Assembly (NCBI GenBank): GCA_964036045.1
Contig: OZ038389.1
Coordinates: 64,460,453 to 64,524,452, forward strand
Length of the DNA: 64,000 bases
DNA from: Eutreptiella sp. 'Long Island Sound 2002'
Lineage: Eukaryota; Euglenozoa; Euglenophyceae; Eutreptiales; Eutreptiaceae
Reading direction: 5' to 3'
The notes beneath the pieces were generated by a model. It was not told the origin of the DNA and ran no database searches. It was given only the letters and a program-made list of their open reading frames with translations. How positions within the stretch are numbered: the first letter of the stretch is position 1; each line of letters begins with the position of its first letter. A program made the translations under genes and the position numbers. Below, one piece after another: positions 12,155 to 21,459 of the stretch.

Positions 12155-12808
12155 GGCAGTCACCAGCTATCCTCGTATCAGACGAAGGATGCCAAAAGGG
12201 GTACAGACAGTAAACTAGATCTCTGGCTTCTTCGGGACTCAGGTACGGGGAAGGGTCGTCACTCCTCCAGTCCTTGCCACAGACTGCCTTACCCTGACGG
12301 CATGACCATCCTCAGGGTCATGTAATACATAACTGGGTACTCCCTCACATTACACGCAAACACAGGCGAGAACGACACTGATTTTTGCGGCAACCACAGG
12401 GAAGTAAGCGGGTACCAAAACACTATGTATGCAACTAAAACTGAAACTCCATATTCCATACCACTGCACGCAAGGTAACAGTGCACAGTGCAGGCTCACG
12501 GGTCGGCCAGCTAATGCGGATACAACAGTTGCTCAGACTGGCTCTTGGTCACTGTCACCACGGATACAACTGCCTGTCACAGGTTGGCACCAGCTAACAG
12601 GGCCATAAACCAAACAGGCTGAATGCCTGATGAGATGCAATTGGCTCACTGACATGGGTCAACTTAGGGTTAGTGTGGCGTATCGCCTGGTGTTGCAACT
12701 GGAACGACGGATCAGGTCAACGACAGACAACCAACCACAACCAAGACACAGAAAGGCAGACCGACTGACAGACTATCTGACTGCGGAAAGGCAGAAAAAT
12801 GGGAGACA
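12155..12808. other. Non-coding flank between the TIR element and the LINE
   Basis: No gene or repeat is recognised. This appears to be host sequence into which the LINE inserted at 12809-12825. Confidence 0.4.
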
Positions 12809-12825
12809 CCCATCCATCAAGGAGC
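12809..12825 (+). repeat. Left 17-bp target-site duplication of the giant LINE
   Basis: CCCATCCATCAAGGAGC occurs here and again at 46881-46897, immediately after the LINE's 3' tail. A chance exact 17-bp match to that particular site within 64 kb is very unlikely. Confidence 0.85.
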
Positions 12826-15280
12826 ACCTGTACAGCCTGAGTCGCGCGCGATCGCAGCAGAGAAAAGAAAAACCAAGAAAAAAAGGCACAGCCAGCAAAA
12901 ATGAATGGCAAAGTCGTGTTTTCCGACCTCAGAAAACCCCCCACAAATTTTTACGCCGCTGTTTCGCGAGGTGGAACATGGTAGGACACTCACAGAAAAA
13001 CAACGAACACAAGAGCCGCCAAGACGGGAAAGCTGAACATTGCGTGCCCCAAAACACTTAGCAAAGTGGATGCAGTAGGAGCAGGGGACTTGTGCCCGCC
13101 CCAACACCAATAAGAAAAACAAAACAACGAGACAACATAGGGTAGGCGCCACGTGAACATGCTGGCCGCCGAAACAAGTATGTTGTACGATGCGCCACGC
13201 TGCCACACGACGAAAGGGAGCCGAGGTACGCAACGCACGAGTGAAAGGACACAACGGCCGCACCACCACCAACGAGAGGGCACGCCCGCTAACATTCCCC
13301 GCCCGCATAGGAGAAGGACGCCATGAGACAAGCAAGGTCAAGGTGTGTGAAAGCGTCAAGGGGAAGAGACCCCCCAAACGCAAAGCGCCGCACTGAAAAA
13401 CAGGGAAACCATGAAACACCATGAAACACACGCAAGAGGTATGCCCATGCACGCACACGCCATGAGAGCCGCCGCAAGCACGCCAAGGTATAAACAAGGA
13501 GACATACCTGCCGCTGAACAAACCACCGCCACGAGCACCACGCCGCCGCCCAACCGCCCACGTATGCATTCTATACTCTCTATACTCTAGGCCACCCGCA
13601 CCGAAAGAAGCATGGTATGAGGGACACCCGCACGTAACCGAAAGGAGGGAACCACACGCCACCGGAGAGCGCAGCACCGCCACCACAAACACACCCACCA
13701 CAAACCGAAGGGCACACGAAGAGCAAGAGGTATGCCCGCACACGCAAGGGTCCGACAAACGCCGCAAGCGCCGAAAGGTATGGATGTAAGAAAGTACACG
13801 CCAAGGGCCGCCACTAATGGAGACGCAAGCGAACCGTGGCGCCAACGCGCCCACCGACCAAGCAACCGCAACGAGAACCACTGCCTTCTTCTCCTATCTC
13901 ACTCTATAGGCTGCCAACGCCGAATAAAATATGGACACCGCCAAAGAACACACAAAGAGCAAAAGGCCGCCATGAGGGAATACCTAATGGGCAGCCCAAG
14001 CGGAAAGAAGTGATGGTATGAAACCGGGAAACCGCGAAACTGGGAGAAGGGAGCCACACGCCACCGGAGAGCACACACCACCGCCAGCAAACACACAAAC
14101 CACAAGCCCGAGGGCACAAAAAGAGCAAGTGGTACGCCCACACGCGCAAGCAAACAGAAGCAAGGTATGGAGAGGGGGCACAAGCCCGAGCCCGCCGCCG
14201 CAAACGACACAAGGATGGAAGGGCCAAGGACGGACTAAAAGAACGAACCGCACAACGCCGCCACACCAGCGCACCCGCCGACCGAACAAATGACATGAAA
14301 ACCGCCCTCCTCCCTCGCTCTATAGGCCATCAACACGAGAGGAAGCCGCCAACGCCAAAAAGTGGACACCGCCAACGAACACATGAAGAACAAGGGGCCG
14401 CCAACACCGCGGAACGGAACATGAGTGGTATGAGGGAATACCCAAGGGGCAGCCCAAACGGAAAGAAGTGAGGATGGTATGAGTGGTATGGATGCCCACA
14501 CGCGCAAGCATATACAAGCAAGGTATGGCAAAGGAGCACGAACCCGCCGCTGCAAACGCCACGAGGAAGGGAGGACCAAGGATGGACAACGAGAGCGAAG
14601 TACACAACGCCGCACCCGCCGAATGAGAAGGCGCGGAGGAAGCCACCCTTCTGCCCCTCTCTATAGGCCATCAACGCGGGGGAAGGCGTGGGAACACAAC
14701 AAACAGGTCTGTCATCGCAAGCGCAACACAACCGCCACCGCCACGGACAAGCACACCATGGGATGGAACGCAGGGTGAAGAGCGTGCGCACACACGTAGA
14801 CACAAGTGCAGACACAGGTATGTTACACGCCGCACGACAGAGAACGCAGCCGCAACGATCTTGGTGCCAACGTGGGTACAGTATGTTACATGGTGACCGT
14901 ACCACCCGCCGAAGGCCCACATACCCCCATCCTTCCTTTGTCTCACAGGGCCCAACAGGAGAGAAAGACGAGGACGCGGGAACTGGGACCAAGGAAGCAG
15001 GCGAAGGACCGAGACACACACCAGGGCGGAGGCAGGGAAAAAGTGCATGCCAGGGAGGAAGGCGAGCGGGCGAGGAGTAGAGGAAAGGGTAACAAGCGGC
15101 GAGACCACGAAAGAAACAGGAGGTAGCCAGCAGCCGAGCAAGGGACCCGAGCAGGGAAGGGGGAACAGCAAGCACACGGCGAGCACAACACCGCAACAAA
15201 GCCCCAGAGAGGGGGGCATCAGAGGGACAGACAAAGAGCGACACCACGCACCACGGCACGCACAGCAAAGACACCACACA
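12826..15280 (+). repeat. LINE 5' region: degenerate ~340-420 bp tandem repeats
   Basis: The sequence is rich in A, C and G and poor in T on this strand. Recurring landmarks are CTCTATAGGC at about 13900, 14320 and 14660, GCCCACACGCGCAAGC-like at about 13735, 14135 and 14490, and GAGGGAATACC with GGCAGCCCAA near 13975 and 14435. Spacing is about 340-420 bp. Minus-strand ORFs of 354 and 373 aa cross the repeats but are Cys/Leu/Val-rich, follow the composition and have no motif. I read this as the distal 5' untranslated region, because it lies inside the 17-bp duplication. Confidence 0.55.
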
Positions 15281-15350
15281 CGCCGCACAGACCCACACCC
15301 GCGCCAGCGGGCCCTGGCAGCCCGCCCAGAGGGCGGGCAGCCGGGAAGGG

Positions 15351-15361
15351 GGGGCGCCTGA
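15351..15361 (+). repeat. 11-bp TSD, left copy, of nested LINE fragment
   Basis: GGGGCGCCTGA is repeated exactly at 15725-15735, on the other side of the LINE 3' fragment. It matches the monomer start motif, so the fragment landed inside a monomer. Confidence 0.85.
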
Positions 15362-15724
15362 GGTTTGAGGTCTGGTGTTTGATTTTGCGGGTACTAGACG
15401 CCTTTCGGCCCCGGGGGGCCACCTGGTCCGGCCAGGTGATATCCTCCCCACCGGGTCCTAGTGGGGGGCCCTCCAAGACGCACCTCCTGCCTGGTGGCGG
15501 ACTCCCCCGGGTTCACGGGGCTCGGAGCCCCGTCCCTCCCTAGCTTCCCCGTTTCGCCACTCCCCGGTCAGTGCATCAATTCGCAGCCGTGGCTGCGGGC
15601 GCTTACCCACCGCGTCGCCCTTCTAATGCCTGGTCGCCCGGGGCGCCGGCGCCGCCGGGCCCGTGCTACTGGCTTGTCGCCAGTGGGAACCCCTTGGGTG
15701 GCGCGGAGGCTGCCTAGCCTAGAA
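15362..15724 (-). mobile_element. 5'-truncated copy of the LINE 3' end, nested
   Basis: These 363 bp closely match the reverse complement of 46514-46880 and the stretch 63445-63810. On the minus strand the order is GC-rich 3' region, two hairpins, GCAAAATCAAAC and a short CTCAAACC tail. An exact 11-bp duplication flanks it. A 5' truncation with a TSD is the normal product of target-primed reverse transcription, so this copy defines the LINE's 3' end independently. Confidence 0.85.
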
Positions 15725-16297
15725 GGGGCGCCTGAACGCGGACGCCCACTGCCAACCCCGTGGCTCGCAACCCTCCGCAGGGCACACGATCCACGGGGCC
15801 AGCGCAGGGCCCCCACACCCGCACACCCGCGCCCACAGCACATGGGTAGCGGACCCCGACAGCCCGCCCGGAGGGCGGGCAGTCGGGGGAGGGGGAGCGC
15901 CTGACCCCAGACGCCCCCCACAACGGCGGAAGGCGGCCCCCCCGGGGACGCCCTTCTGCCACCCCTACAGCGCGCAACGCCGGCCCGCAAGGGCGCACGC
16001 TGTGGGGCGGGTGCCGGGTCCCCATGCCCGCACCATCTGCACCCGGGACACACGGGTCGCAAAACCCCGGCTGCCCGCCCCAGAGGACAGGCGGCCGGGG
16101 AAGGGACAGCGCCTGACACCAGACGCCCCTCACAACAGTGGCAGGCCACCCCCCCTGGGGACGGCCCCGCACCACCCCCACGGCACGCAGCCCCCAAAGG
16201 GCGTGCAAGCCAAGGAGACAGTGTTGGGCCCCCACGCCCGCACACCCGCGCCCACAGCACGTGGGTGGCGGACCCCGACAGCCCGCCCGCAGGGCGG

Positions 16298-16826
16298 TGT
16301 AAGTGCGGCTAGCCCCATCTGCTCAGATTTTCAGACATTCTGCCCAGATTGGCTACATTTTGGTCATTTCCTTTGCTTCGGCGGAATTGCCGCCTCGCAG
16401 CTCAGTCTCAGGATATTTCCTATATATTTCTGATATGCCGGATTTGATTCCGCGGTCCATTCCCCGTAAATCCGCCGCGTTCCGCTATTTTAGCTGGAAT
16501 CGCCATTTGCCGCTGACGCGCGCTCGCGGGCCAGATCGGCCAAACATTTTTACATAATTGGATTATTTAAATCTTTTCAGACAGTTTTGGACACTCAGAT
16601 GTATTTAGAATAATCCGCATCAATTTTCTTCATAGACTGGGATTTTCTGCCGGACCACAATCAGCATGGACCTTGCTTCAGTTGTTGCTGCTCTCGCCTC
16701 CGTTGGTGTCCGAGTATCCGGTTCCACCCCCAATAGCAACGTTCAGGGAGACCTCTCGCGTGCCTGCCCCACTGGTCTTGCCGGCCCCGAGCCCTCCGGC
16801 ACCATCAACGACCCAGGGCAGCACTT
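16298..16826 (+). repeat. Left 529-bp inverted repeat (5' region plus gag start)
   Basis: Begins TGTAAGTGCGGCTAGCCCCA. It includes 368 bp before the gag ATG and the first ~160 bp of gag. I count about seven differences from the inverted copy over the first 371 bp, roughly 98% identity. The TG start and the position upstream of gag suggest it contains the 5' LTR or promoter. Confidence 0.8.
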
Positions 16827-19701
16827 TCATGGTAGCAGAGGCTACCTGAATGTTATTCCTTTGGTGTCCCAACCACAGTTAGCTCCCCAGTACGGCCCCG
16901 TAGACTCCGCCACCTCCGGGGACGTAATGATTACGCTGCCGTGGTGCTGTGCGAACGAGGCCTTGAGAGGAATGCCTTGCGCAAGCCCAAATTGCCCAAG
17001 AAGGGCACAAATCAGCAGCTGTGGAGGCCCAGATTACCATCAAGATCCCAGTCGAAATTGGCCATCAAGCAGCTGGAATCTCCCAGCCTACGCCGATGGC
17101 AACGCTCCGGTGGAGCTTACGGGCCTGGCAGGTACTAATACTCCTTACCAATGTCCACATTTTGAGACCATCGACGCCGACATTGACGACATTGAGATGG
17201 GTGGTCCAGGTGAGGTACCTACCTATAATCGACCAGCCAATTGGGCACAATGGGACAACCATTTGTCTTCAGAAGTGACCCGTAACCTTGAGGCGCTTGA
17301 GGCCCTTTGTCTATTAGCCACGTCTAAGCTGATAGGACAAGAAAGAATCGCCTCTGATTTTTTATTCGAATATTTTTTCCTCCTTCAAGAAGAAATTAAT
17401 ACCAGGATGTGGTGGCGTTCCCAAGAAGATGACTCTTTTGCCATTTTTTTGCAGATCTGGGAAGCAAGTCCCTTCCCGAAGGAGAAGACCAAGGCACCTG
17501 TTGCCGGGCCCTCCGCCCCTCATCCCTCTGTTTCCATCCGCGACGATCTAGCCGCCGCGGTTGAGGAAGGAATTTTAGAGGCAGCCAGGCAGGCAAGCCT
17601 AGAAATTAAGGCTGAAGGAGCTCCCCAAGTGGACTCCTGGCTGCGAACCACTGAGATTAGCGGTCCGACAGCCTGCTCAGGCCCTTCAGGACACGGTATG
17701 TACTGTCCTGCCGACTGCTCTTGCAGATTACAGCGAGATACTGAGCTCCAATTGCTCAAAGATCAAATGCAATACATCATTCAGACGCTGGGAATTAAAG
17801 ATCTTTTCAAGACACACATGCGGTCTGAGGGCGCATCATCGGTGGAACAAACAACAGAACCGTCGGAGGAGGCGACAGAAATTTTTTCGATTGCTCCTTC
17901 GGTGGACTCTAAGACCACCGACGCAAGGATCAGCAGGACTAAGCTAAAGGAAAGGGTTACAATCTCTCGATCTCAGAGTAAGTCGGCGAAGGCTAGGACT
18001 GAGGCTCAGAATGCCAAGCGAACTGACTCCCGTACTGCCCTTCCTGCTGCTGATTCCAATGCATTAGCCCAGATGTTGCTCGCCCAGACCCTCGCCGGAG
18101 CTGGTGTGGCTAATGATGCCGCCAAGGTGTCTGCCATTACGGCCGGTGTTGGGCTGGATTCACTCCTTAATCCTACCTCATTGCGACTTCGTCAGGTTGC
18201 CAAGCAACCGAAGTATAATGGGAACCCCAGACGTTGGCCTCAGTTCCAACGGGAATTTAAACTGTGGGTTAAGACTCAAAAGCTCCAGGATGATCAGTTC
18301 CTGATGGCCCTCTTGGACTGCCTTGAGGGAGCGCCGGCCAACACTTGGCTTAGGACCTGGAGTGATCGTGAGGATTCAAGTTCCCCTCTTACCTTTGATG
18401 AGGTGTGGGAACAGTTGGAGGTACGTGGATCCCGGCTGCCAGAGGACCATTACCACCAGATGTTGAAGAATTTTCCTTCGTTCTCGCGATTAATCTTGCA
18501 CGAAGTGCAAGACAAGAGACAGCGCTTCTGGAATCTCGTAGAAGAATCTCAACATTCAGGCGAAAAATTTTCTAGTGCCGAGCTGAAAAATCTGATTTTT
18601 GACAAGATCCCCTCCGAAACTGCCGCCACCCTTCGGAATAAACAGTCCGAAGAAAAGGTCAAGACCTGGTGGGCGGAGGTCGATGGCTTCGATGCCTCGG
18701 CCAACAGGTTTTCCGTCAGGGAATCACTTCAAAAGTGTTCCCCCACGTCGTTTACCAAGGTGAAATTCACTGAAAACACGTGGAAAATCAAGTTTAATGA
18801 ACACGAGGATCGGGACTTGTTTGTCCAAGTCCTCAACAGGGGAGTAAGTTTCCACGGCCATCGCCTGAAGGCCAGGAACTGGGTGTTTCCGTTCACCCCG
18901 CAGGAACTGTGGGAAGAGGTTGAGCGGCTCGCTGACGCCGCCAATCAAAATTTCCATGAGGGTCTTGGGGGAAACAAGAATACCCAGCAAAACACCCAAA
19001 ATGGGGCCCAAAAGGGCAACAAAAAGGTGAATGACACCCGGAATGTTCGGGATCATTGTAGCATCTGCCTTCTTTTAGGTTCTACGAACCGAGCTAAGAC
19101 GCATTCTACTGGTAATCACCGATGGTCTGCTTACGATCACAAGGTGATTGGTGAAAATGTCAGTAATTCGCAGAATTCAGACAGGAATGACAGACAGGTG
19201 CATGGTGCAAAGGGGGGAAAGGGTAATCCGAACCCCTCCGGTGGAAACAAAAATACTGGAGGCCCTGGCGGGTCCCAAGGCAAAGGAAATCGGACTCCAT
19301 CCGGTTCCGGTGGGCAGCCAAACGGTCAGACAAGTCCCAATGGCAACGCCGGAGGCGGAAATCGAAATCCAGGCCAAACCCCTCAATCCGGTACAAACAA
19401 AGGAAATGCTCCAGGATCACAGGGTAAGGGTAAGGGAAATCCTTCAGGAACCCTCTTCTCTGGTAAGGGCAGAGGGCGTGGCGACGGTGGTGGCCCATCA
19501 TCCGGCGGCCGTGGCTGTGGACGTGGAAAGGGCAACCATCGTGTGGATCAGGTCTCAGGTGCAGATCAGGTGTCCGATGCGGATCGAGATTATGTCGAAA
19601 ATGCCCTGAATCCAGCAGATGATCCGTTCCAAGATGAGTGGATCGACGAATCAGGCTGTGTCCACAATGTTAACGCAGCCACTGGAGGTCAGAACGCCTA
19701 G
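16666..19701 (+). CDS. gag: Ty3/gypsy Gag polyprotein
   Basis: This 1011-aa ORF starts at the ATG that is also conserved in the inverted copy. The N-terminal ~500 residues are poorly conserved-looking and Pro/Ser-rich. A retrotransposon-gag-like capsid region lies at about residues 510-660 (KYNGNPRRWPQFQREF, then LEGAPANTWLRTW). A Cys/His cluster, CSIC followed by H-x5-H, is near residue 800. The tail (about 850-960) is Gly/Asn-rich, then Arg-Gly-rich, and should bind RNA. Twice the length of a typical gypsy Gag. It ends GCC-TAG, and the frame continues open into the protease, so the usual product may be Gag alone with a minority Gag-PR readthrough product. Confidence 0.85.
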   Translation: MDLASVVAALASVGVRVSGSTPNSNVQGDLSRACPTGLAGPEPSGTINDPGQHFHGSRGYLNVIPLVSQPQLAPQYGPVDSATSGDVMITLPWCCANEALRGMPCASPNCPRRAQISSCGGPDYHQDPSRNWPSSSWNLPAYADGNAPVELTGLAGTNTPYQCPHFETIDADIDDIEMGGPGEVPTYNRPANWAQWDNHLSSEVTRNLEALEALCLLATSKLIGQERIASDFLFEYFFLLQEEINTRMWWRSQEDDSFAIFLQIWEASPFPKEKTKAPVAGPSAPHPSVSIRDDLAAAVEEGILEAARQASLEIKAEGAPQVDSWLRTTEISGPTACSGPSGHGMYCPADCSCRLQRDTELQLLKDQMQYIIQTLGIKDLFKTHMRSEGASSVEQTTEPSEEATEIFSIAPSVDSKTTDARISRTKLKERVTISRSQSKSAKARTEAQNAKRTDSRTALPAADSNALAQMLLAQTLAGAGVANDAAKVSAITAGVGLDSLLNPTSLRLRQVAKQPKYNGNPRRWPQFQREFKLWVKTQKLQDDQFLMALLDCLEGAPANTWLRTWSDREDSSSPLTFDEVWEQLEVRGSRLPEDHYHQMLKNFPSFSRLILHEVQDKRQRFWNLVEESQHSGEKFSSAELKNLIFDKIPSETAATLRNKQSEEKVKTWWAEVDGFDASANRFSVRESLQKCSPTSFTKVKFTENTWKIKFNEHEDRDLFVQVLNRGVSFHGHRLKARNWVFPFTPQELWEEVERLADAANQNFHEGLGGNKNTQQNTQNGAQKGNKKVNDTRNVRDHCSICLLLGSTNRAKTHSTGNHRWSAYDHKVIGENVSNSQNSDRNDRQVHGAKGGKGNPNPSGGNKNTGGPGGSQGKGNRTPSGSGGQPNGQTSPNGNAGGGNRNPGQTPQSGTNKGNAPGSQGKGKGNPSGTLFSGKGRGRGDGGGPSSGGRGCGRGKGNHRVDQVSGADQVSDADRDYVENALNPADDPFQDEWIDESGCVHNVNAATGGQNA

Positions 19702-19737
19702 GGGAGCCACGAAAATCGCCCCTCCCCAGGCGATTTC
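19699..19737 (+). promoter_or_regulatory. UAG with a potential downstream pseudoknot (readthrough signal)
   Basis: GGGGAG (19701-19706, sharing the G of UAG) is complementary to CTCCCC (19722-19727). The intervening AAATCGCC (19713-19720) is complementary to GGCGATTT (19729-19736). The two stems cross, as in an H-type pseudoknot. Loop 3 would be a single A unless the ends of stem 1 stay open, so geometry is tight. Known gammaretroviral gag-pol readthrough uses UAG plus a pseudoknot a few bases downstream. Confidence 0.55.
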
Positions 19738-20334
19738 AGGCATGATCCCCAGATTCCAGATCGACCATTACTTGATGTAGGGTCGCTTGTCTCCTCTCCC
19801 CTGGATCCGGCAGCGGTTCCTTCTGTTGTAGTGGACGAGGTTGGTGTACAGTCCAAGCACAGGGCTCGTCAGTTTGTCACAAAGCTGTGGGTCTCTGATT
19901 GCAAGGGAAATTTCCACCTCGCCACTTGTTTGTGTGACAATGGATCAGAGGTAAATCTCCAATCCAATTCATTCTTACCCGACGACTGCGTGTTTGAGTC
20001 GCCTCATCCTGTTACCCTCGAGGGAGTTTCTGGACATTCTCTCGCAGGTGGGCAACGCGGTTGTTATATATCAACTCATTTGGTCGCTCAAGACCTTTGG
20101 GAAGAGCAAAATGTGGAAGAAGTTGTCCTTAAGGATGACTACTTCTATCGTGCCGACATAAAGTATGACCTTTATTTGGGCCATCCTTGGCTTCGCAAGA
20201 ACAGGGTAGCGCCCGTAGGTCATCGTCGTTGTTTTTTGCTGGATTCAGGTCCCTTGGAGCGTCCTGAATTTCGTTTTTTGCACGCAGGGTTTAAAAGTGC
20301 AGAAGAATTTTTGAAGCAAAAAGTTACACCATAA
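19702..20334 (+). CDS. Retropepsin-like protease domain
   Basis: The frame is continuous with gag after the UAG; an internal ATG at 19831 would give 167 aa. The strand-turn sequence CDNGSEVNL (Asp codon at 19935-19937) occupies the place of the retropepsin D-[ST]-G-[AS] motif, with Asn instead of Thr or Ser. The later segment DLYLGHPWLRK matches the conserved LG-x-x-WL region of gypsy proteases. It would cleave the polyprotein. It ends in TAA (20332-20334), again followed by an open continuation in the same frame. The Asn variant could weaken activity or be a family trait. Confidence 0.65.
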   Translation, partial: GSHENRPSPGDFRHDPQIPDRPLLDVGSLVSSPLDPAAVPSVVVDEVGVQSKHRARQFVTKLWVSDCKGNFHLATCLCDNGSEVNLQSNSFLPDDCVFESPHPVTLEGVSGHSLAGGQRGCYISTHLVAQDLWEEQNVEEVVLKDDYFYRADIKYDLYLGHPWLRKNRVAPVGHRRCFLLDSGPLERPEFRFLHAGFKSAEEFLKQKVTP

Positions 20335-21459
20335 TTTGGTGAAGATGTCACCATTGCAGAGGTGAATGGGTGTGCCGATTACTCCCAAGAGTTAGAATGT
20401 CCTCGTAGGGACTCCCAGCCACGACGCCCTTCGCGCTGGCACTCTTCATCCTACAGAGTTGTCGACAAATGGCGCGATGCAATTTGTGAATATTTTCATG
20501 AACACCATTCCTTTTGGCCACAGTATGATGCCTTTGCTAACCGTATGAACAAGCGCTTCGACAAGCACTTTAGCGACGCTTGGACCCATAAATGGGACAA
20601 GAAGTTGTGGATTAATCCTCCGTTTCACTTAATCCAGCAGGTCATCCACAAAATCAAGCAAGATAAAACCCAGGCAATTTTAGTTGTGCCCTTGTGGGAC
20701 GACAAGCCTTGGTTTCAGGAATTACAAGACATTTGTGTAGATTACATCGAACTTCCCAGGAAGATTAAGCTGTATGCCAGGGACGACACAGGTCCCCTGC
20801 CACAGCGGTCCTGGAGTTCGCTTGCATTCCTGGTGGATGGAAAGCTTTCTGACTCTAATTCTGCTGATTCTGGTACTGATTCTTGTGTTGGGTCTGAATC
20901 TGAGGTTGAGCGTGGTACTGATGATGAATCTATTTTTTCTGATTTTTGTCCGTCAGATACCCAAGGTGATCCAACGTCCAATGGATCCGCCTCGTCTCCC
21001 TCTTCCCCAATACGATCGACATCGAAAAGAACCTTCAGTGCACGGGCGAAGAAAAATTCCAAATCGCGCCGCAAATTCAGAGTTTTTTATGAAAAACCCC
21101 CTGTGGAAGCTTTCATGGATCCTTTCGAGGAGCTGGATCACGAAGAGAATCTCTGGGATTTCGACACAAGACCCACCTATCTTCAAGAGGCAGTTGATAC
21201 GGACCTGTTTAGGGACATCCGTAAGAAGATTCTTCCTGCCAAAGCCGAAGAAGTCGCCAAAGTTTTTTCGACAGTAATTCCTGGCGATCAGGTGGACACT
21301 GAATTGTGTTCCAAGTCAAGAGAAAAGATTTTTGAGGAACGGAAGGACACAACCCTTTCAGGGAAGTTGATCAAAGACCCCCCTGTCCGTGGACAGTTCG
21401 GTGAAGCCTTCATCGAGCTTCGTGAAGGGTACAAGGCAAAAAAAACAGCGCCCTTATGA
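20335..21459 (+). CDS. Dam-methyltransferase-like domain and linker to RT
   Basis: In phase after the protease stop; the first ATG is at 20362 (365 aa). Residues about 55-125 read DAFANRMNKRF, then KLWINPPFHL (NPPF at 20614-20625), then ILVVPLWDDKPWFQEL. This order (D-x-F-A, NPPF, hydrophobic strand, VP-x-W, PWF) matches the Dam-like module known from phages and from DIRS retrotransposons. NPPF is the catalytic motif IV of N6-adenine methyltransferases. A very acidic Ser/Asp stretch follows (about 168-220), then the usual gypsy pre-RT segment ending VRGQFGEAFIELREGYKAKK. A placement between protease and RT is uncommon. Catalysis is unproven. Confidence 0.65.
   Translation, partial: FGEDVTIAEVNGCADYSQELECPRRDSQPRRPSRWHSSSYRVVDKWRDAICEYFHEHHSFWPQYDAFANRMNKRFDKHFSDAWTHKWDKKLWINPPFHLIQQVIHKIKQDKTQAILVVPLWDDKPWFQELQDICVDYIELPRKIKLYARDDTGPLPQRSWSSLAFLVDGKLSDSNSADSGTDSCVGSESEVERGTDDESIFSDFCPSDTQGDPTSNGSASSPSSPIRSTSKRTFSARAKKNSKSRRKFRVFYEKPPVEAFMDPFEELDHEENLWDFDTRPTYLQEAVDTDLFRDIRKKILPAKAEEVAKVFSTVIPGDQVDTELCSKSREKIFEERKDTTLSGKLIKDPPVRGQFGEAFIELREGYKAKKTAPL
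21430..21447 (+). other. Poly-A run at the frame change into RT
   Basis: The Dam-like frame and the RT frame overlap around a run of eight A (near 21439-21446). Protein similarity switches here by +1 (or -2). It may be a programmed slip or a homopolymer indel in this copy or the assembly. Confidence 0.5.

Larger units (their letters stand above)
15281..16297 (+). repeat. ~210-bp monomer array, left part
   Basis: Monomers begin with GCGCCTGACNYCAGACGCCCC and contain GGGACACACGGGTCGC and CAGCCCGCCCGGAGGGCGGG. The left part holds monomer starts near 15894 and 16110. It is interrupted by a LINE fragment (15362-15724) and at 16298 by the gypsy-containing insertion. It resumes at about 27084. Confidence 0.75.

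Noticed and set aside
12817-15451. Minus-strand ORFs of 354 and 373 codons, rich in Cys, Leu and Val
   Set aside because: They cross degenerate tandem repeats. Composition explains them, because T is scarce on the plus strand, and no motif or consistent start is seen.
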